Source: an uncultured Bacteroidales bacterium
GTDB taxonomy: Bacteria; Bacteroidota; Bacteroidia; Bacteroidales; WCHB1-69
Length of the DNA: 47,945 bases
Direction of reading: 5' to 3'
Assembly: GCA_937949745.1 (NCBI GenBank)
Contig: CALECM010000057.1
Coordinates: 1 to 47,945 of the forward strand
Shown here: in pieces, positions 30,375 through 37,507 of the stretch
How the letters are laid out: each line of letters begins with the position of its first letter
How positions within the stretch are numbered: the stretch's first letter is position 1
Program-made: the position numbers and the translations under genes
Notes under the pieces: generated by a model
Databases searched by the model: none
Told to the model about the DNA's origin: nothing
The model's input: only the letters and a program-made list of their open reading frames with translations

Positions 30375-31610
30375 ATGAAAATACTTTTAGCAACGCGGGG
30401 ATCTAACGGGGATATCATTCCATATCTTAATCTGGCTTCGGAATTGAAGAATCGTGGACATGAAGTCCTGATCAATCTGCCCAAGGTTTTTGAAAATCTT
30501 GTTATTCCCTATGAGCTTGATTATGTTTTGCAGGATTATGAAGATATCAACGGCATGATCCACAATGCGGATAATGAAGAAAAATCCTTCGGTGTTAAAA
30601 CTTTACTCGACTGGGTCAAAAATTCGATCAGCAAACAGTTCGATCAGCTTATACCTCTGGTGGAGGATGCGGATATTTTCGTATCGACCAATACCGAATT
30701 TGCCGCTTCCAGTATAGCCGAATATTGTGCTAAACCGTTTGTCAGGACGGCCTACGCTCCATTCCTACCCGGAAAAAGGATCCCGCCTCCGCTCTTGCCG
30801 TTTACCAAAGAGAATTCGTTCCTTGTACCGGCAATTTGGAAAATGATCAACGGCCCCACTAATCTCATGATGTCGAGTATCATCAATAAGAACAGGAAAA
30901 GATTGGGTATGAAACCTATCCGAAGCATCACGCATCACTCGGTTAGCCATGCTTTCAATACCTTATTATATAGTCCTTCTCTGGGCACTGTGGACAGGGA
31001 CTGGAAATGGCAGTGGGATATTTGCGGATATTGCTTTAATGATACCTTCAAGTATAATGAAGACACTTACCGCGACCTGATCGACTTTATCCGCCAGGAT
31101 ACCCGCCCAACCATATTTTTTACTTTCGGCAGCTGTACTTCGAAAAACGGAGAAAGATTCGTGGATTACATCGCCGGTATTGCCAAAGAAAAGCAATATA
31201 AACTGGTGATAGGCTCAGGATGGTCCAATACCGGGCTTCATCTGGAAAACAGTAAAGATATATTCCTGATGATGAATCCTATACCTCATAACCTGATCTT
31301 CCCTGAATGTGACGCCGTGATCCACCACGGCGGAACCGGCACTACCCATAGCGTGGCACGCCAGGGAAAACCTCAAATGATCGTTCCCCTTTTACTGGAT
31401 CAGTATTACTGGGGTGCCCGTATCAATAAGCTTGGTATCGGCACGCAACCGGTAAAAATAGGAAACATATCCAAAGACGACCTCCAAAGAAGAGTAACGG
31501 ATTTGGTGACCAATAATGCCTATAAAAATAATGCATTGAATATTAAACAGCAGATGGGAACGGAAAATGCCATCGATAAGTTCTGCGACCTTGTGGCGCA
31601 GGTTGTTTAA
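30375..31610 (+). CDS. GT1-family glycosyltransferase (UGT/sterol glucosyltransferase-like)
   Basis: A 411-residue GT-B fold glycosyltransferase. The N-terminal ATRGSNGDIIPYLNLASEL is the family's glycine-rich start. The nucleotide-sugar binding motif lies in the C-terminal half: VIHHGGTGTTHSVARQGKPQ followed by PLLLDQYYWGARI at about residues 314-346. This is the pattern of the UGT/MGT and sterol or flavonoid glucosyltransferase branch, whose acceptors are small hydrophobic molecules or lipids. No signal peptide is present, so it acts in the cytoplasm, perhaps at the membrane. It is the second gene of the radical SAM operon, with a terminator 31 bases downstream. Acceptor and donor sugar are unknown. 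Confidence 0.88.
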   Translation: MKILLATRGSNGDIIPYLNLASELKNRGHEVLINLPKVFENLVIPYELDYVLQDYEDINGMIHNADNEEKSFGVKTLLDWVKNSISKQFDQLIPLVEDADIFVSTNTEFAASSIAEYCAKPFVRTAYAPFLPGKRIPPPLLPFTKENSFLVPAIWKMINGPTNLMMSSIINKNRKRLGMKPIRSITHHSVSHAFNTLLYSPSLGTVDRDWKWQWDICGYCFNDTFKYNEDTYRDLIDFIRQDTRPTIFFTFGSCTSKNGERFVDYIAGIAKEKQYKLVIGSGWSNTGLHLENSKDIFLMMNPIPHNLIFPECDAVIHHGGTGTTHSVARQGKPQMIVPLLLDQYYWGARINKLGIGTQPVKIGNISKDDLQRRVTDLVTNNAYKNNALNIKQQMGTENAIDKFCDLVAQVV

Positions 31611-31640
31611 GATTATTCTTTTTAACCTTAAGATCTGAGT

Positions 31641-31669
31641 AAATGCGCATCATTCAATGCGCATTTTTT
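31641..31669 (+). terminator. Intrinsic terminator of the radical SAM/glycosyltransferase operon
   Basis: AAATGCGCA (31641-31649) pairs perfectly with TGCGCATTT (31658-31666) over an eight-base loop, followed by a run of T (31664-31669). Confidence 0.85.
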
Positions 31670-31711
31670 GTTGGATTGAGGAGAATATATGCTGGAAAAA
31701 TTCCTCTGATC

Positions 31712-32254
31712 TTAAATATTCATAATGTTGTTATTAAATGTATTTCTTATTACAAAAGAAATTTGTTTAAGAATTTTATCATTCTCTATAATTTTTGAAT
31801 TTCTATAGCTATAATATCTATTTACTTTTTGAGGTATGGTTATAGGCAAATCTTCAAAATAAAGGTCGCTAAGTTCTTTATTTATATCTAACATATTTTC
31901 ATATACAAGATTGAAATAAGCAAATTCTTTCTGTTCAAAATATATTTGAAGCTCTAAAACCGTTGTTTGTAGTTTATTAATTGCTGGACTGACAATTATA
32001 TCAATTTCTTTACTTTCAATTTTTCCACGTAAAATATCGTGAATTGCAATTCCATGCCACATTTGTTGAACTTCTGCATATGCTCTAAAAAAAGAATTTA
32101 CCGCATCTAGCTTTTTATCTTGAAATAAATTATGGTTTATTTCTTTTTTTCTTGATGTTAACTCTAATATTCTTTTAATCAAATAACCGATACCCAAAAA
32201 AATAAGAGTCATTTGACTCCAATATGTTGTAAATAGTTCTCGTAAAAATTCCAT
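31712..32254 (-). CDS. Hypothetical membrane-anchored protein, AT-rich
   Basis: I do not recognise this 180-residue protein. It has one probable N-terminal membrane helix (QMTLIFLGIGYLIKRIL) followed by a charged, helical cytoplasmic part with few prolines and several aromatic residues (YLYFEDLPITIPQKVNRYYSYRN region). Base composition is clearly more AT-rich than the neighbours, with many ATT, AAA and TTT codons, which suggests recent acquisition. I use the ATG at 32254; a TTG lies two codons upstream. A promoter box ends only four bases before the ATG, so the mRNA may have almost no leader. It lies between a terminator and a tRNA gene. Confidence 0.7.
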   Translation of the reverse strand: MEFLRELFTTYWSQMTLIFLGIGYLIKRILELTSRKKEINHNLFQDKKLDAVNSFFRAYAEVQQMWHGIAIHDILRGKIESKEIDIIVSPAINKLQTTVLELQIYFEQKEFAYFNLVYENMLDINKELSDLYFEDLPITIPQKVNRYYSYRNSKIIENDKILKQISFVIRNTFNNNIMNI

Positions 32255-32257
32255 AAA

Positions 32258-32265
32258 CAAAGATA
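32258..32265 (-). promoter_or_regulatory. -7 promoter box immediately before the AT-rich orphan gene
   Basis: Minus-strand TATCTTTG matches TAnnTTTG. The predicted transcript start falls within or just next to the start codon, consistent with a leaderless mRNA, or with a true start further downstream. Confidence 0.45.
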
Positions 32266-32503
32266 CGATATTTCCAGTATTACAATTCCACTAGAATTAT
32301 CAGCTTTTGAACTAAATGTACTCACTATTAGTTCCCAATAACCAGATAATCCATAGAAGGACTGTTTTGGGGAATGGAAGAGTAATTGTTGTGGGATAAC
32401 TGTTTAATGCAGTTAACTTTTTTTACTGACAGTTTTTAGCTTTTTTGTCATAAATCTAAAAGTAAATCTGTAAAAAGCTTTATATGATTTCTTTGAAGCT
32501 TTG
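32266..32503. other. AT-rich gap between orphan gene and tRNA
   Basis: No convincing gene. A weak hairpin TAACTG-TTTAATG-CAGTTA followed by ACTTTTTTT lies at 32397-32424. It could be a plus-strand terminator, though nothing plus-strand is expressed into it. I see no duplicate of the tRNA 3' end that would mark an integration site. Confidence 0.3.
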
Positions 32504-32576
32504 AGCGGAAAACGAGACTCGAACTCGCGACCCTAACCTTGGCAAGGTTATGCTCTACCAACTGAGCTATTTCCGC
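32504..32576 (-). tRNA. tRNA-Gly(GCC)
   Basis: A complete cloverleaf on the minus strand. The acceptor stem GCGGAAA/TTTCCGC has seven pairs. The D arm is GCTC-AGTTGGTA-GAGC. The anticodon stem TAACC/GGTTA encloses loop TTGCCAA with anticodon GCC. The T arm is GCGAG-TTCGAGT-CTCGT. The discriminator base is U, as is normal for bacterial tRNA-Gly. The 3' CCA is not encoded. Confidence 0.97.
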
Positions 32577-32587
32577 TTTTGAGGCTG

Positions 32588-32595
32588 CAAATATA
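32588..32595 (-). promoter_or_regulatory. -7 promoter box of tRNA-Gly
   Basis: Minus-strand TATATTTG matches TAnnTTTG, 11 bases before the mature tRNA 5' end. Confidence 0.65.
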
Positions 32596-32698
32596 CAATT
32601 TTTTGTTATGCGACCCGTTGCCTGGTTAATCTTTTTTCAGGTCTACATATTTATATATATAATCAAAAAAAAGAATTTCATACTTCGATATTTTTTTT

Positions 32699-32706
32699 TA
32701 CTTTTG
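32699..32706 (+). promoter_or_regulatory. -7 promoter box of atpD-atpC
   Basis: TACTTTTG matches TAnnTTTG, 26 bases upstream of atpD, behind a T-rich run. Confidence 0.6.
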
Positions 32707-32732
32707 GCATCTTAAAAATAATTCATAGTACC

Positions 32733-34238
32733 ATGACAGAAAAGTATACCGGACAGATCTCCCAAATTATTGGAGCCGTGGTGGATGTACGTTTTGATGA
32801 AGACTGTACGTTACCGAAAATTTACGATGCCCTGGAAATCATCAGGGAAAATGGCGAAAAACTGGTGTTGGAATGTGAGCAGGATATTGGTGAAAATACG
32901 ATGCGTTGTATTGCCATGGATTCTACTGACGGTCTTAAAAGGGGAATGGATGTTATCGCTACGGGTCATATGATCTCCATGCCCACGGAAAATATAAACG
33001 GGCGTCTGCTCAATGTGATCGGGGAAAGTATCGACGGAATAGGTAAAATCGATTCCCCGGTACGAAAAGGTATACATATCGATCCTCCTTCTTTTGATAA
33101 CCTGACCACTACGCAGGAAGTGCTTTATACCGGTATCAAAGTAATCGACCTTATCGGTCCTTATGCAAAGGGTGGTAAGATCGGATTATTCGGTGGTGCG
33201 GGAGTTGGAAAGACTGTATTAATTATGGAGATGATCAATAATATCGCAAAAAAATATTCCGGTATGTCCGTATTCGCGGGAGTAGGAGAAAGAACCAGGG
33301 AAGGGAACGACCTGCTGCGTGAAATGATCGAATCCGGCGTAATCCGTTATGGTGATGAATTTAAAGAAAGTATGGATAAAGGTGGATGGGATCTGGCTTC
33401 CGTGGATAAGGAAGAATTAGCCAAATCACAGGCAACACTGGTATTCGGACAGATGAACGAGCCTCCCGGAGCACGTGCAAGGGTAGCACTCTCCGGATTG
33501 ACCGTTGCCGAGCATTTCCGTGACGGAGATGAAGAGTCCGGTGGTAAAGACATCCTTTTCTTTGTGGATAATATTTTCCGTTTTACCCAGGCGGGTTCCG
33601 AAGTTTCGGCTCTGTTGGGACGTATGCCTTCGGCAGTAGGTTATCAGCCGACACTGGCTACAGAAATGGGTGTCCTCCAGGAACGTATCGCTTCTACGAA
33701 GAGAGGTTCCATTACTTCCGTTCAGGCCATTTACGTTCCCGCGGATGACTTGACCGACCCCGCGCCGGCGACTACTTTCTCCCATCTTGATGCGACTACG
33801 GTTTTAAGCCGTAAAGTTTCCGAATTGGGTATATTCCCGGCTGTGGATCCCTTGGATTCCACTTCCCGGATTTTGACCGAGGATATCGTGGGTAAAGAAC
33901 ATTATAATACGGCGCAGCGGGTAAAAGAAGCGCTTCAGCGGTATATGGAACTTCAGGATATTATTGCGATCCTGGGGATGGAAGAACTTTCCGAAGAAGA
34001 CCGCAAAGTGGTTCATCGTGCGCGCCGTGTACAACGTTTCCTTTCGCAACCGTTCTTTATGGCGGAACAGTTTACCGGCATGAAGGGTAAATTTGTTTCT
34101 ATCGAAGATACCATTAAAGGATTTAATATGATCCTGGATGGGGAATTGGATCATCTCCCCGAAACCGCTTTTAGTTTCGTTGGGACTATTGAAGAAGCTA
34201 TCGAAAAAGGTAAACAGGAATTAGCCGCTTCTAATTAA
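32733..34238 (+). CDS. atpD: F-type ATP synthase subunit beta
   Basis: The catalytic beta subunit of the F1 sector, 501 residues. Walker A is GGAGVGKT at residues 154-161. GVGERTREGNDL follows as the catalytic glutamate region, FFVDNIFRFTQAGSEVSALLGRMPSA (read in parts as VDNIFRFTQAG and LLGRMPSAVGYQPTL) as the Walker B and adjacent conserved stretch. MEELSEEDRKVV is the DELSEED-type lever near residue 411. The protein binds ATP at three sites and couples to the rotating gamma subunit. It is followed by atpC, 11 bases downstream. The remaining ATP synthase genes are not in the window. Confidence 0.98.
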   Translation: MTEKYTGQISQIIGAVVDVRFDEDCTLPKIYDALEIIRENGEKLVLECEQDIGENTMRCIAMDSTDGLKRGMDVIATGHMISMPTENINGRLLNVIGESIDGIGKIDSPVRKGIHIDPPSFDNLTTTQEVLYTGIKVIDLIGPYAKGGKIGLFGGAGVGKTVLIMEMINNIAKKYSGMSVFAGVGERTREGNDLLREMIESGVIRYGDEFKESMDKGGWDLASVDKEELAKSQATLVFGQMNEPPGARARVALSGLTVAEHFRDGDEESGGKDILFFVDNIFRFTQAGSEVSALLGRMPSAVGYQPTLATEMGVLQERIASTKRGSITSVQAIYVPADDLTDPAPATTFSHLDATTVLSRKVSELGIFPAVDPLDSTSRILTEDIVGKEHYNTAQRVKEALQRYMELQDIIAILGMEELSEEDRKVVHRARRVQRFLSQPFFMAEQFTGMKGKFVSIEDTIKGFNMILDGELDHLPETAFSFVGTIEEAIEKGKQELAASN

Positions 34239-34249
34239 TCATATAAGAT

Positions 34250-34483
34250 ATGGATCTCAATATTATAACACCCGATGAAACTGTCTTTTGCGGAGAAGCT
34301 TCCTTGGTCCAGATGCCGGGATTAGACGGTTTATTCGAAGTTCTTCCCCACCATGCACCGATGATAGCTGCGTTGGGAAAAGGCAGGGTTAAAGCTGAAA
34401 TATGCGGAAAGATGGAATATTTTGAAATAGAAGGCGGTATTGTGGAAATACTCGACGATAAAGTGTTGATCCTGGCCGAATAG
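34250..34483 (+). CDS. atpC: F-type ATP synthase subunit epsilon, short form
   Basis: The epsilon subunit of F1, only 77 residues. It has the N-terminal beta-sandwich: LNIITPDETVFCGEASLVQMPG and GLFEVLPHHAPMIAALGKGRVK, ending with the strand GGIVEILDDKVLILAE. The C-terminal helical hairpin that acts as a regulatory arm in E. coli is missing. Such short forms are normal in Bacteroidota, so loss of the inhibitory arm is lineage-typical. It is the last gene before a hairpin and the repeat array. Confidence 0.93.
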   Translation: MDLNIITPDETVFCGEASLVQMPGLDGLFEVLPHHAPMIAALGKGRVKAEICGKMEYFEIEGGIVEILDDKVLILAE

Positions 34484-34585
34484 CTTGATGATTTCCAATT
34501 TAATTCGTTATTAATAACAATATAGGCTTCTGTTATATTGAGCGAAAACGAAATACGCTGATCTGATATCGTAAAATATAGATAC

Positions 34586-34627
34586 ATTCCGGACACTGAG
34601 TTTATCGAAGAGTCCGGAATATTTTTG
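34586..34627 (+). terminator. Hairpin after atpC, probable terminator
   Basis: ATTCCGGAC (34586-34594) pairs with GTCCGGAAT (34612-34620), followed by ATTTTTG. The loop contains CACTGAGTTTATCGAAG, which resembles a widely dispersed bacterial intergenic stem-loop of the form CACTGAG-N-TCGAAGTG (from memory). It would end the atpD-atpC transcript. Confidence 0.6.
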
Positions 34628-34633
34628 ATATCT

Positions 34634-34891
34634 TTGTCCGCATACCTACGGCATGCGCAGGGGCGATGGGTCCAGGTTACCCGGCTGGAATGCCTAACGG
34701 CATTCGGAAGCGGAAAATCTTTTTGCCTGTGGGAATTTCCGAATCCTGTCATGAATCCTCAATAATGTTTTATAACAGATAATTATAATCAATAGCGATA
34801 AGATATCCATATCAAAAACCTTTTGCCTGTAAGTCCATCCCGAATCCCTTTAGGGATTCTACATTGGTTGCATTGGAAATTGCAGGGTTCC
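34634..34891. repeat. Array unit 1
   Basis: Complete unit. First hairpin at 34639-34657 has arms CGCATACC and GGCATGCG (one A-C mismatch on the plus strand), loop TAC. Second hairpin at 34688-34705, loop TAAC. Third hairpin at 34842-34859, loop TTTA. Confidence 0.8.
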
Positions 34892-35148
34892 TTGTCCGCA
34901 TGCCTAAAGGCATGCGCAGGGGGCGATGGGTCAGGTTACCCGGCTGGAATGCCAACGGCATTCGGAAGCGGAAAATCTTTTTGCCTGTGGGAATTTCCGA
35001 ATCCTGTCATGAATCCTCAATAATGTTTTAAACAGATAATTATAATCAATAGTGATAAGATATCCATATCAAAAACTCTTTTGCCTGTAAGTCCATCCCG
35101 AATCCCTAAAGGGATTCTATATTGGTTGCATTGGAATTGCAGGGTTCA
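34892..35148. repeat. Array unit 2
   Basis: Complete unit. First hairpin is a perfect CGCATGCC/GGCATGCG stem with loop TAAA. Second hairpin has a three-base loop AAC. Third hairpin (35100-35117) has loop TAAA, the reverse complement of the TTTA loop of the other units. Confidence 0.8.
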
Positions 35149-35405
35149 TTGTCCGCATACCTACGGCATGCGCAGGGGCGATGGGTCCAGGTTACCCGGC
35201 TGGAATGCCTAACGGCATTCGGAAGCGGAAAATCTTTTTGATTATGGAGTTCCCGAATCCTGTCAGGAATCCTCAATAATATTTCATAACAGATAATTGT
35301 AATTAATAATGATAAGATATCCATATCAAAAACCTTTTGCTTGTAAGTCTGTCCCGAATCCCTTTAGGGATTCTATATTGGTTGCATTGAAAATTGCAGG
35401 GTTCA
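35149..35405. repeat. Array unit 3
   Basis: Complete unit. First hairpin identical to unit 1 (CGCATACC, loop TAC, GGCATGCG). Second hairpin loop TAAC. Third hairpin loop TTTA. The linker differs slightly (TTTTTGATTATGG in place of TTTTTGCCTGTGG). Confidence 0.8.
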
Positions 35406-35664
35406 TTGTCCGCATGCCTTTAGGTATGTGCAGAGGTGATGGGTCCAGGTTACCCGGCTGGAATGCCTAACGGCATTCGGAAGCGGAAAATCTTTTTGCC
35501 TGTGGGAATTTCCGAATCCTGTCATGAATCTTCAATAATATTTCATAACAGATAATGATAATCAATAGTGATAAGATATCCATATTAAAAACCTTTTGCT
35601 TGTAAGTCCATCCCGAATCCCTTTAGGGATTCTATATTGGTTGCATTGGAAATTGCAGGGTTCA
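35406..35664. repeat. Array unit 4
   Basis: Complete unit. First hairpin CGCATGCC-TTTA-GGTATGTG, with G-T wobbles on the plus strand. Second hairpin loop TAAC. Third hairpin loop TTTA. Confidence 0.8.
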
Positions 35665-35790
35665 TTGTCCGCATGCCTTTAGGTATGCGCAGAGGTGATG
35701 GGTCAGGTTACCCAGCTGGAATGCCTAAAGGCATTCAGAAGCGAAATACTTTTTGCTTGTGGGTTTCCGAATCCTGTCAGGGATTCGAGA
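35665..35790. repeat. Array unit 5, truncated
   Basis: Only the first half is present. First hairpin CGCATGCC-TTTA-GGTATGCG. Second hairpin loop TAAA with arms GAATGCC/GGCATTC. It ends with GAATCC-TGTCA-GGGATTC, which may act as the terminator of the converging AbgT gene. The right boundary is approximate. Confidence 0.65.
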
Positions 35791-35814
35791 CGGTTGGGTG
35801 AAGATAATCCTATT

Positions 35815-37335
35815 TTAATAATAAATCCCTGCTCCCGGTCCGAGAGGTAACTTCAATAGTATCCAGATTATCATTAATATGGTCCATGCAATAAAAAATA
35901 CAATGGTATAAGGTAACATTGTCGAGACCAAAGTTCCGATACCGGCCTTTTTATTATATTTCTCAAAGTAAACGATCATCAGAGGAAAGAAACTCATCAT
36001 CGGCGATATAATATTGGTCACACTGTCTCCGATCCTGTAAACGGCCTGCGATAGTTCGGGAGAATATCCCAATAACATGAACATGGGAATAAATACGGGC
36101 GCCAGGATAGCCCATTTTGCCGAGGCGCTTCCCATAAAGAGATTGATGAATCCCGAGAATATGATAAATAATATAACCAGAGGAATAAGTCCCAGATTGA
36201 TGGCCTGCAGAAGTAAAGCGCCTTTCACGGCCAGGATGAGTCCCAGGTTGCTCCATTTGAACCAGGCTACGAATTGAGCGGCAAAAAACACCAGTACCAG
36301 AAAGGGAACGATAGATTTCAAACTGCTGACCATTCCTGATACTACATCGGCGTCTGATTTGAATTTTCCGGTAATGGCGCCGTATACGATACCCATTGTA
36401 CCGATGACAAGAAAAAGTACGGCAATAAATCCTTTTAATACCGGCGAATGTAATATGGAATTGTCCCCGCCCCGTAAAAATCCATGATCCGGGATCAATC
36501 CTATCATGAAAATGATCATCCATATCAGGAAAACAATGAGCGACCACCATAGTCCTTTCTTTTCTTTGGCAGTTAACATTTCAAGTTTTTCCGGTTCCAG
36601 ATTTCCTTCGTATTTGCCCAGTCTCGGCTCCACAAAACGGTGGGTGACCCAGGTGGCACAACCGGCGATGAGGAAGGTGGAAACCGCCATAAAGTAATAA
36701 TTGGCCGTGGGTAATACCGTATAGGCGGGATCCAGGATATGAGCGGCTTCAGTGGAAAGTCCCGCCAGCAAAGGATCGATAGTCCCGATAAGAAAATTGG
36801 CGCTGAATCCTCCGCTCACACCGGCGAAGGAAGCGGCGATCCCGGCAATGGGATGGCGCCCCAGCGAATGGAAAATAATACCCGCGATGGGAATGATCAA
36901 AACATACCCTATATCGGAAGCTATATTGGAAAGGATTGACACCAGTACAATGATAAAAGTAATCATGGATTTCGGCGCTTTGATCACCGTTAACCTGATA
37001 GCCGTACCGATCAATCCGCTGCTTTCGGCGATACCGATACCGAGTAATGCCACCATCACAATTCCCAACGGAGCGAATCCGATATAGTTGTTCACCATTT
37101 CCAGTAATATCCGGTGCAATCCTTCTTTAGACATCAGATTGACCACTTCGATGGTTTCTCCTGTAGCCGGATGTACGGCCGACCAGTGAAAAAGATAGCC
37201 TATCCAGGATAATATAAGTATAGTGAGGGCAAAAATAGCAAATAAAGAGGCAGGATGTGGTAACGCATTGCCTACTCTTTCAATGAAGTTTAAAAAACGG
37301 CCTCCTTCTTTACGTTGGGTAAGATTTTCGGTCAT
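35815..37335 (-). CDS. AbgT-family transporter
   Basis: An inner-membrane transporter of about 506 residues with ten or more hydrophobic helices. Family features include the start FIERVGNALPHPASLFAIFA, the hairpin motif near GGFSANFLIGTIDPLLAGL and the C-terminal SGFINLFMGSASAKWAILAPVFIPM. AbgT proteins take up p-aminobenzoyl-glutamate or expel sulfonamide-type antimetabolites, driven by ion gradients. Which applies here is not known. I start it at the ATG at 37335; the longer frame to 37386 would cover the promoter box. No abgA or abgB hydrolase genes are nearby. It converges on the repeat array. Confidence 0.9.
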   Translation of the reverse strand: MTENLTQRKEGGRFLNFIERVGNALPHPASLFAIFALTILILSWIGYLFHWSAVHPATGETIEVVNLMSKEGLHRILLEMVNNYIGFAPLGIVMVALLGIGIAESSGLIGTAIRLTVIKAPKSMITFIIVLVSILSNIASDIGYVLIIPIAGIIFHSLGRHPIAGIAASFAGVSGGFSANFLIGTIDPLLAGLSTEAAHILDPAYTVLPTANYYFMAVSTFLIAGCATWVTHRFVEPRLGKYEGNLEPEKLEMLTAKEKKGLWWSLIVFLIWMIIFMIGLIPDHGFLRGGDNSILHSPVLKGFIAVLFLVIGTMGIVYGAITGKFKSDADVVSGMVSSLKSIVPFLVLVFFAAQFVAWFKWSNLGLILAVKGALLLQAINLGLIPLVILFIIFSGFINLFMGSASAKWAILAPVFIPMFMLLGYSPELSQAVYRIGDSVTNIISPMMSFFPLMIVYFEKYNKKAGIGTLVSTMLPYTIVFFIAWTILMIIWILLKLPLGPGAGIYY

Positions 37336-37364
37336 GGGGGTCAGGATTTTTTGATAAAAGAGTG

Positions 37365-37372
37365 CAAATATA
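37365..37372 (-). promoter_or_regulatory. -7 promoter box of the AbgT-type gene
   Basis: Minus-strand TATATTTG matches TAnnTTTG, 29 bases before the chosen start. It argues against the longer N-terminus. Confidence 0.55.
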
Positions 37373-37507
37373 AGAAAAAAATCCATGGTTAAATTTTTTT
37401 TAAAACCTGATTCCGGTATAGGATGGTAGATATGAGTAACTCAAATCTTATTCCGAATCCCAACTTTTATCCCGGTAAGACGTTGGTTATAAAAAGTCAT
37501 ATCCGTT

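Larger units (their letters stand above)
34634..35790. repeat. Tandem array of about 258-bp triple-hairpin units
   Basis: Five head-to-tail copies: four complete units starting at 34634, 34892, 35149 and 35406, and a fifth, truncated copy starting at 35665. Each unit has three hairpins in fixed order: one near the start of type CGCATGCC-loop-GGCATGCG, one of type GAATGCC-TAAC-GGCATTC, and, near the end, one of type GAATCCC-TTTA-GGGATTC, separated by AT-rich linkers and a constant stretch GGTTACCCGGCTGG. Copies are about 90% alike by eye. Frames that happen to be open here have no consistent codon pattern and I regard the array as non-coding. It fills the space where the rest of the ATP synthase operon lies in many relatives. 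Confidence 0.9.

Noticed and set aside
31641..32576. Genomic island inserted at tRNA-Gly with direct-repeat borders
   Set aside because: There is an AT-rich orphan gene beside the tRNA, but no integrase and no copy of the tRNA 3' end on the other side was found.
34484..34585. Further regulatory RNA between atpC and the terminator
   Set aside because: There is a 12-base palindrome GTTATTAATAAC and a 7-bp AT-only stem, but AT-rich sequence produces these easily by chance.
34231..35324. Open reading frames inside the repeat array and antisense to atpC (such as 34231-34752, 34823-35023 and 35106-35324)
   Set aside because: They run through hairpin arms, differ in frame between repeat copies and share no conserved protein across units; one overlaps atpC fully. 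They look like chance frames.
34634..35790. CRISPR array
   Set aside because: The units are about 258 bases and nearly identical throughout, without short direct repeats separated by unique spacers, and no cas genes are visible.
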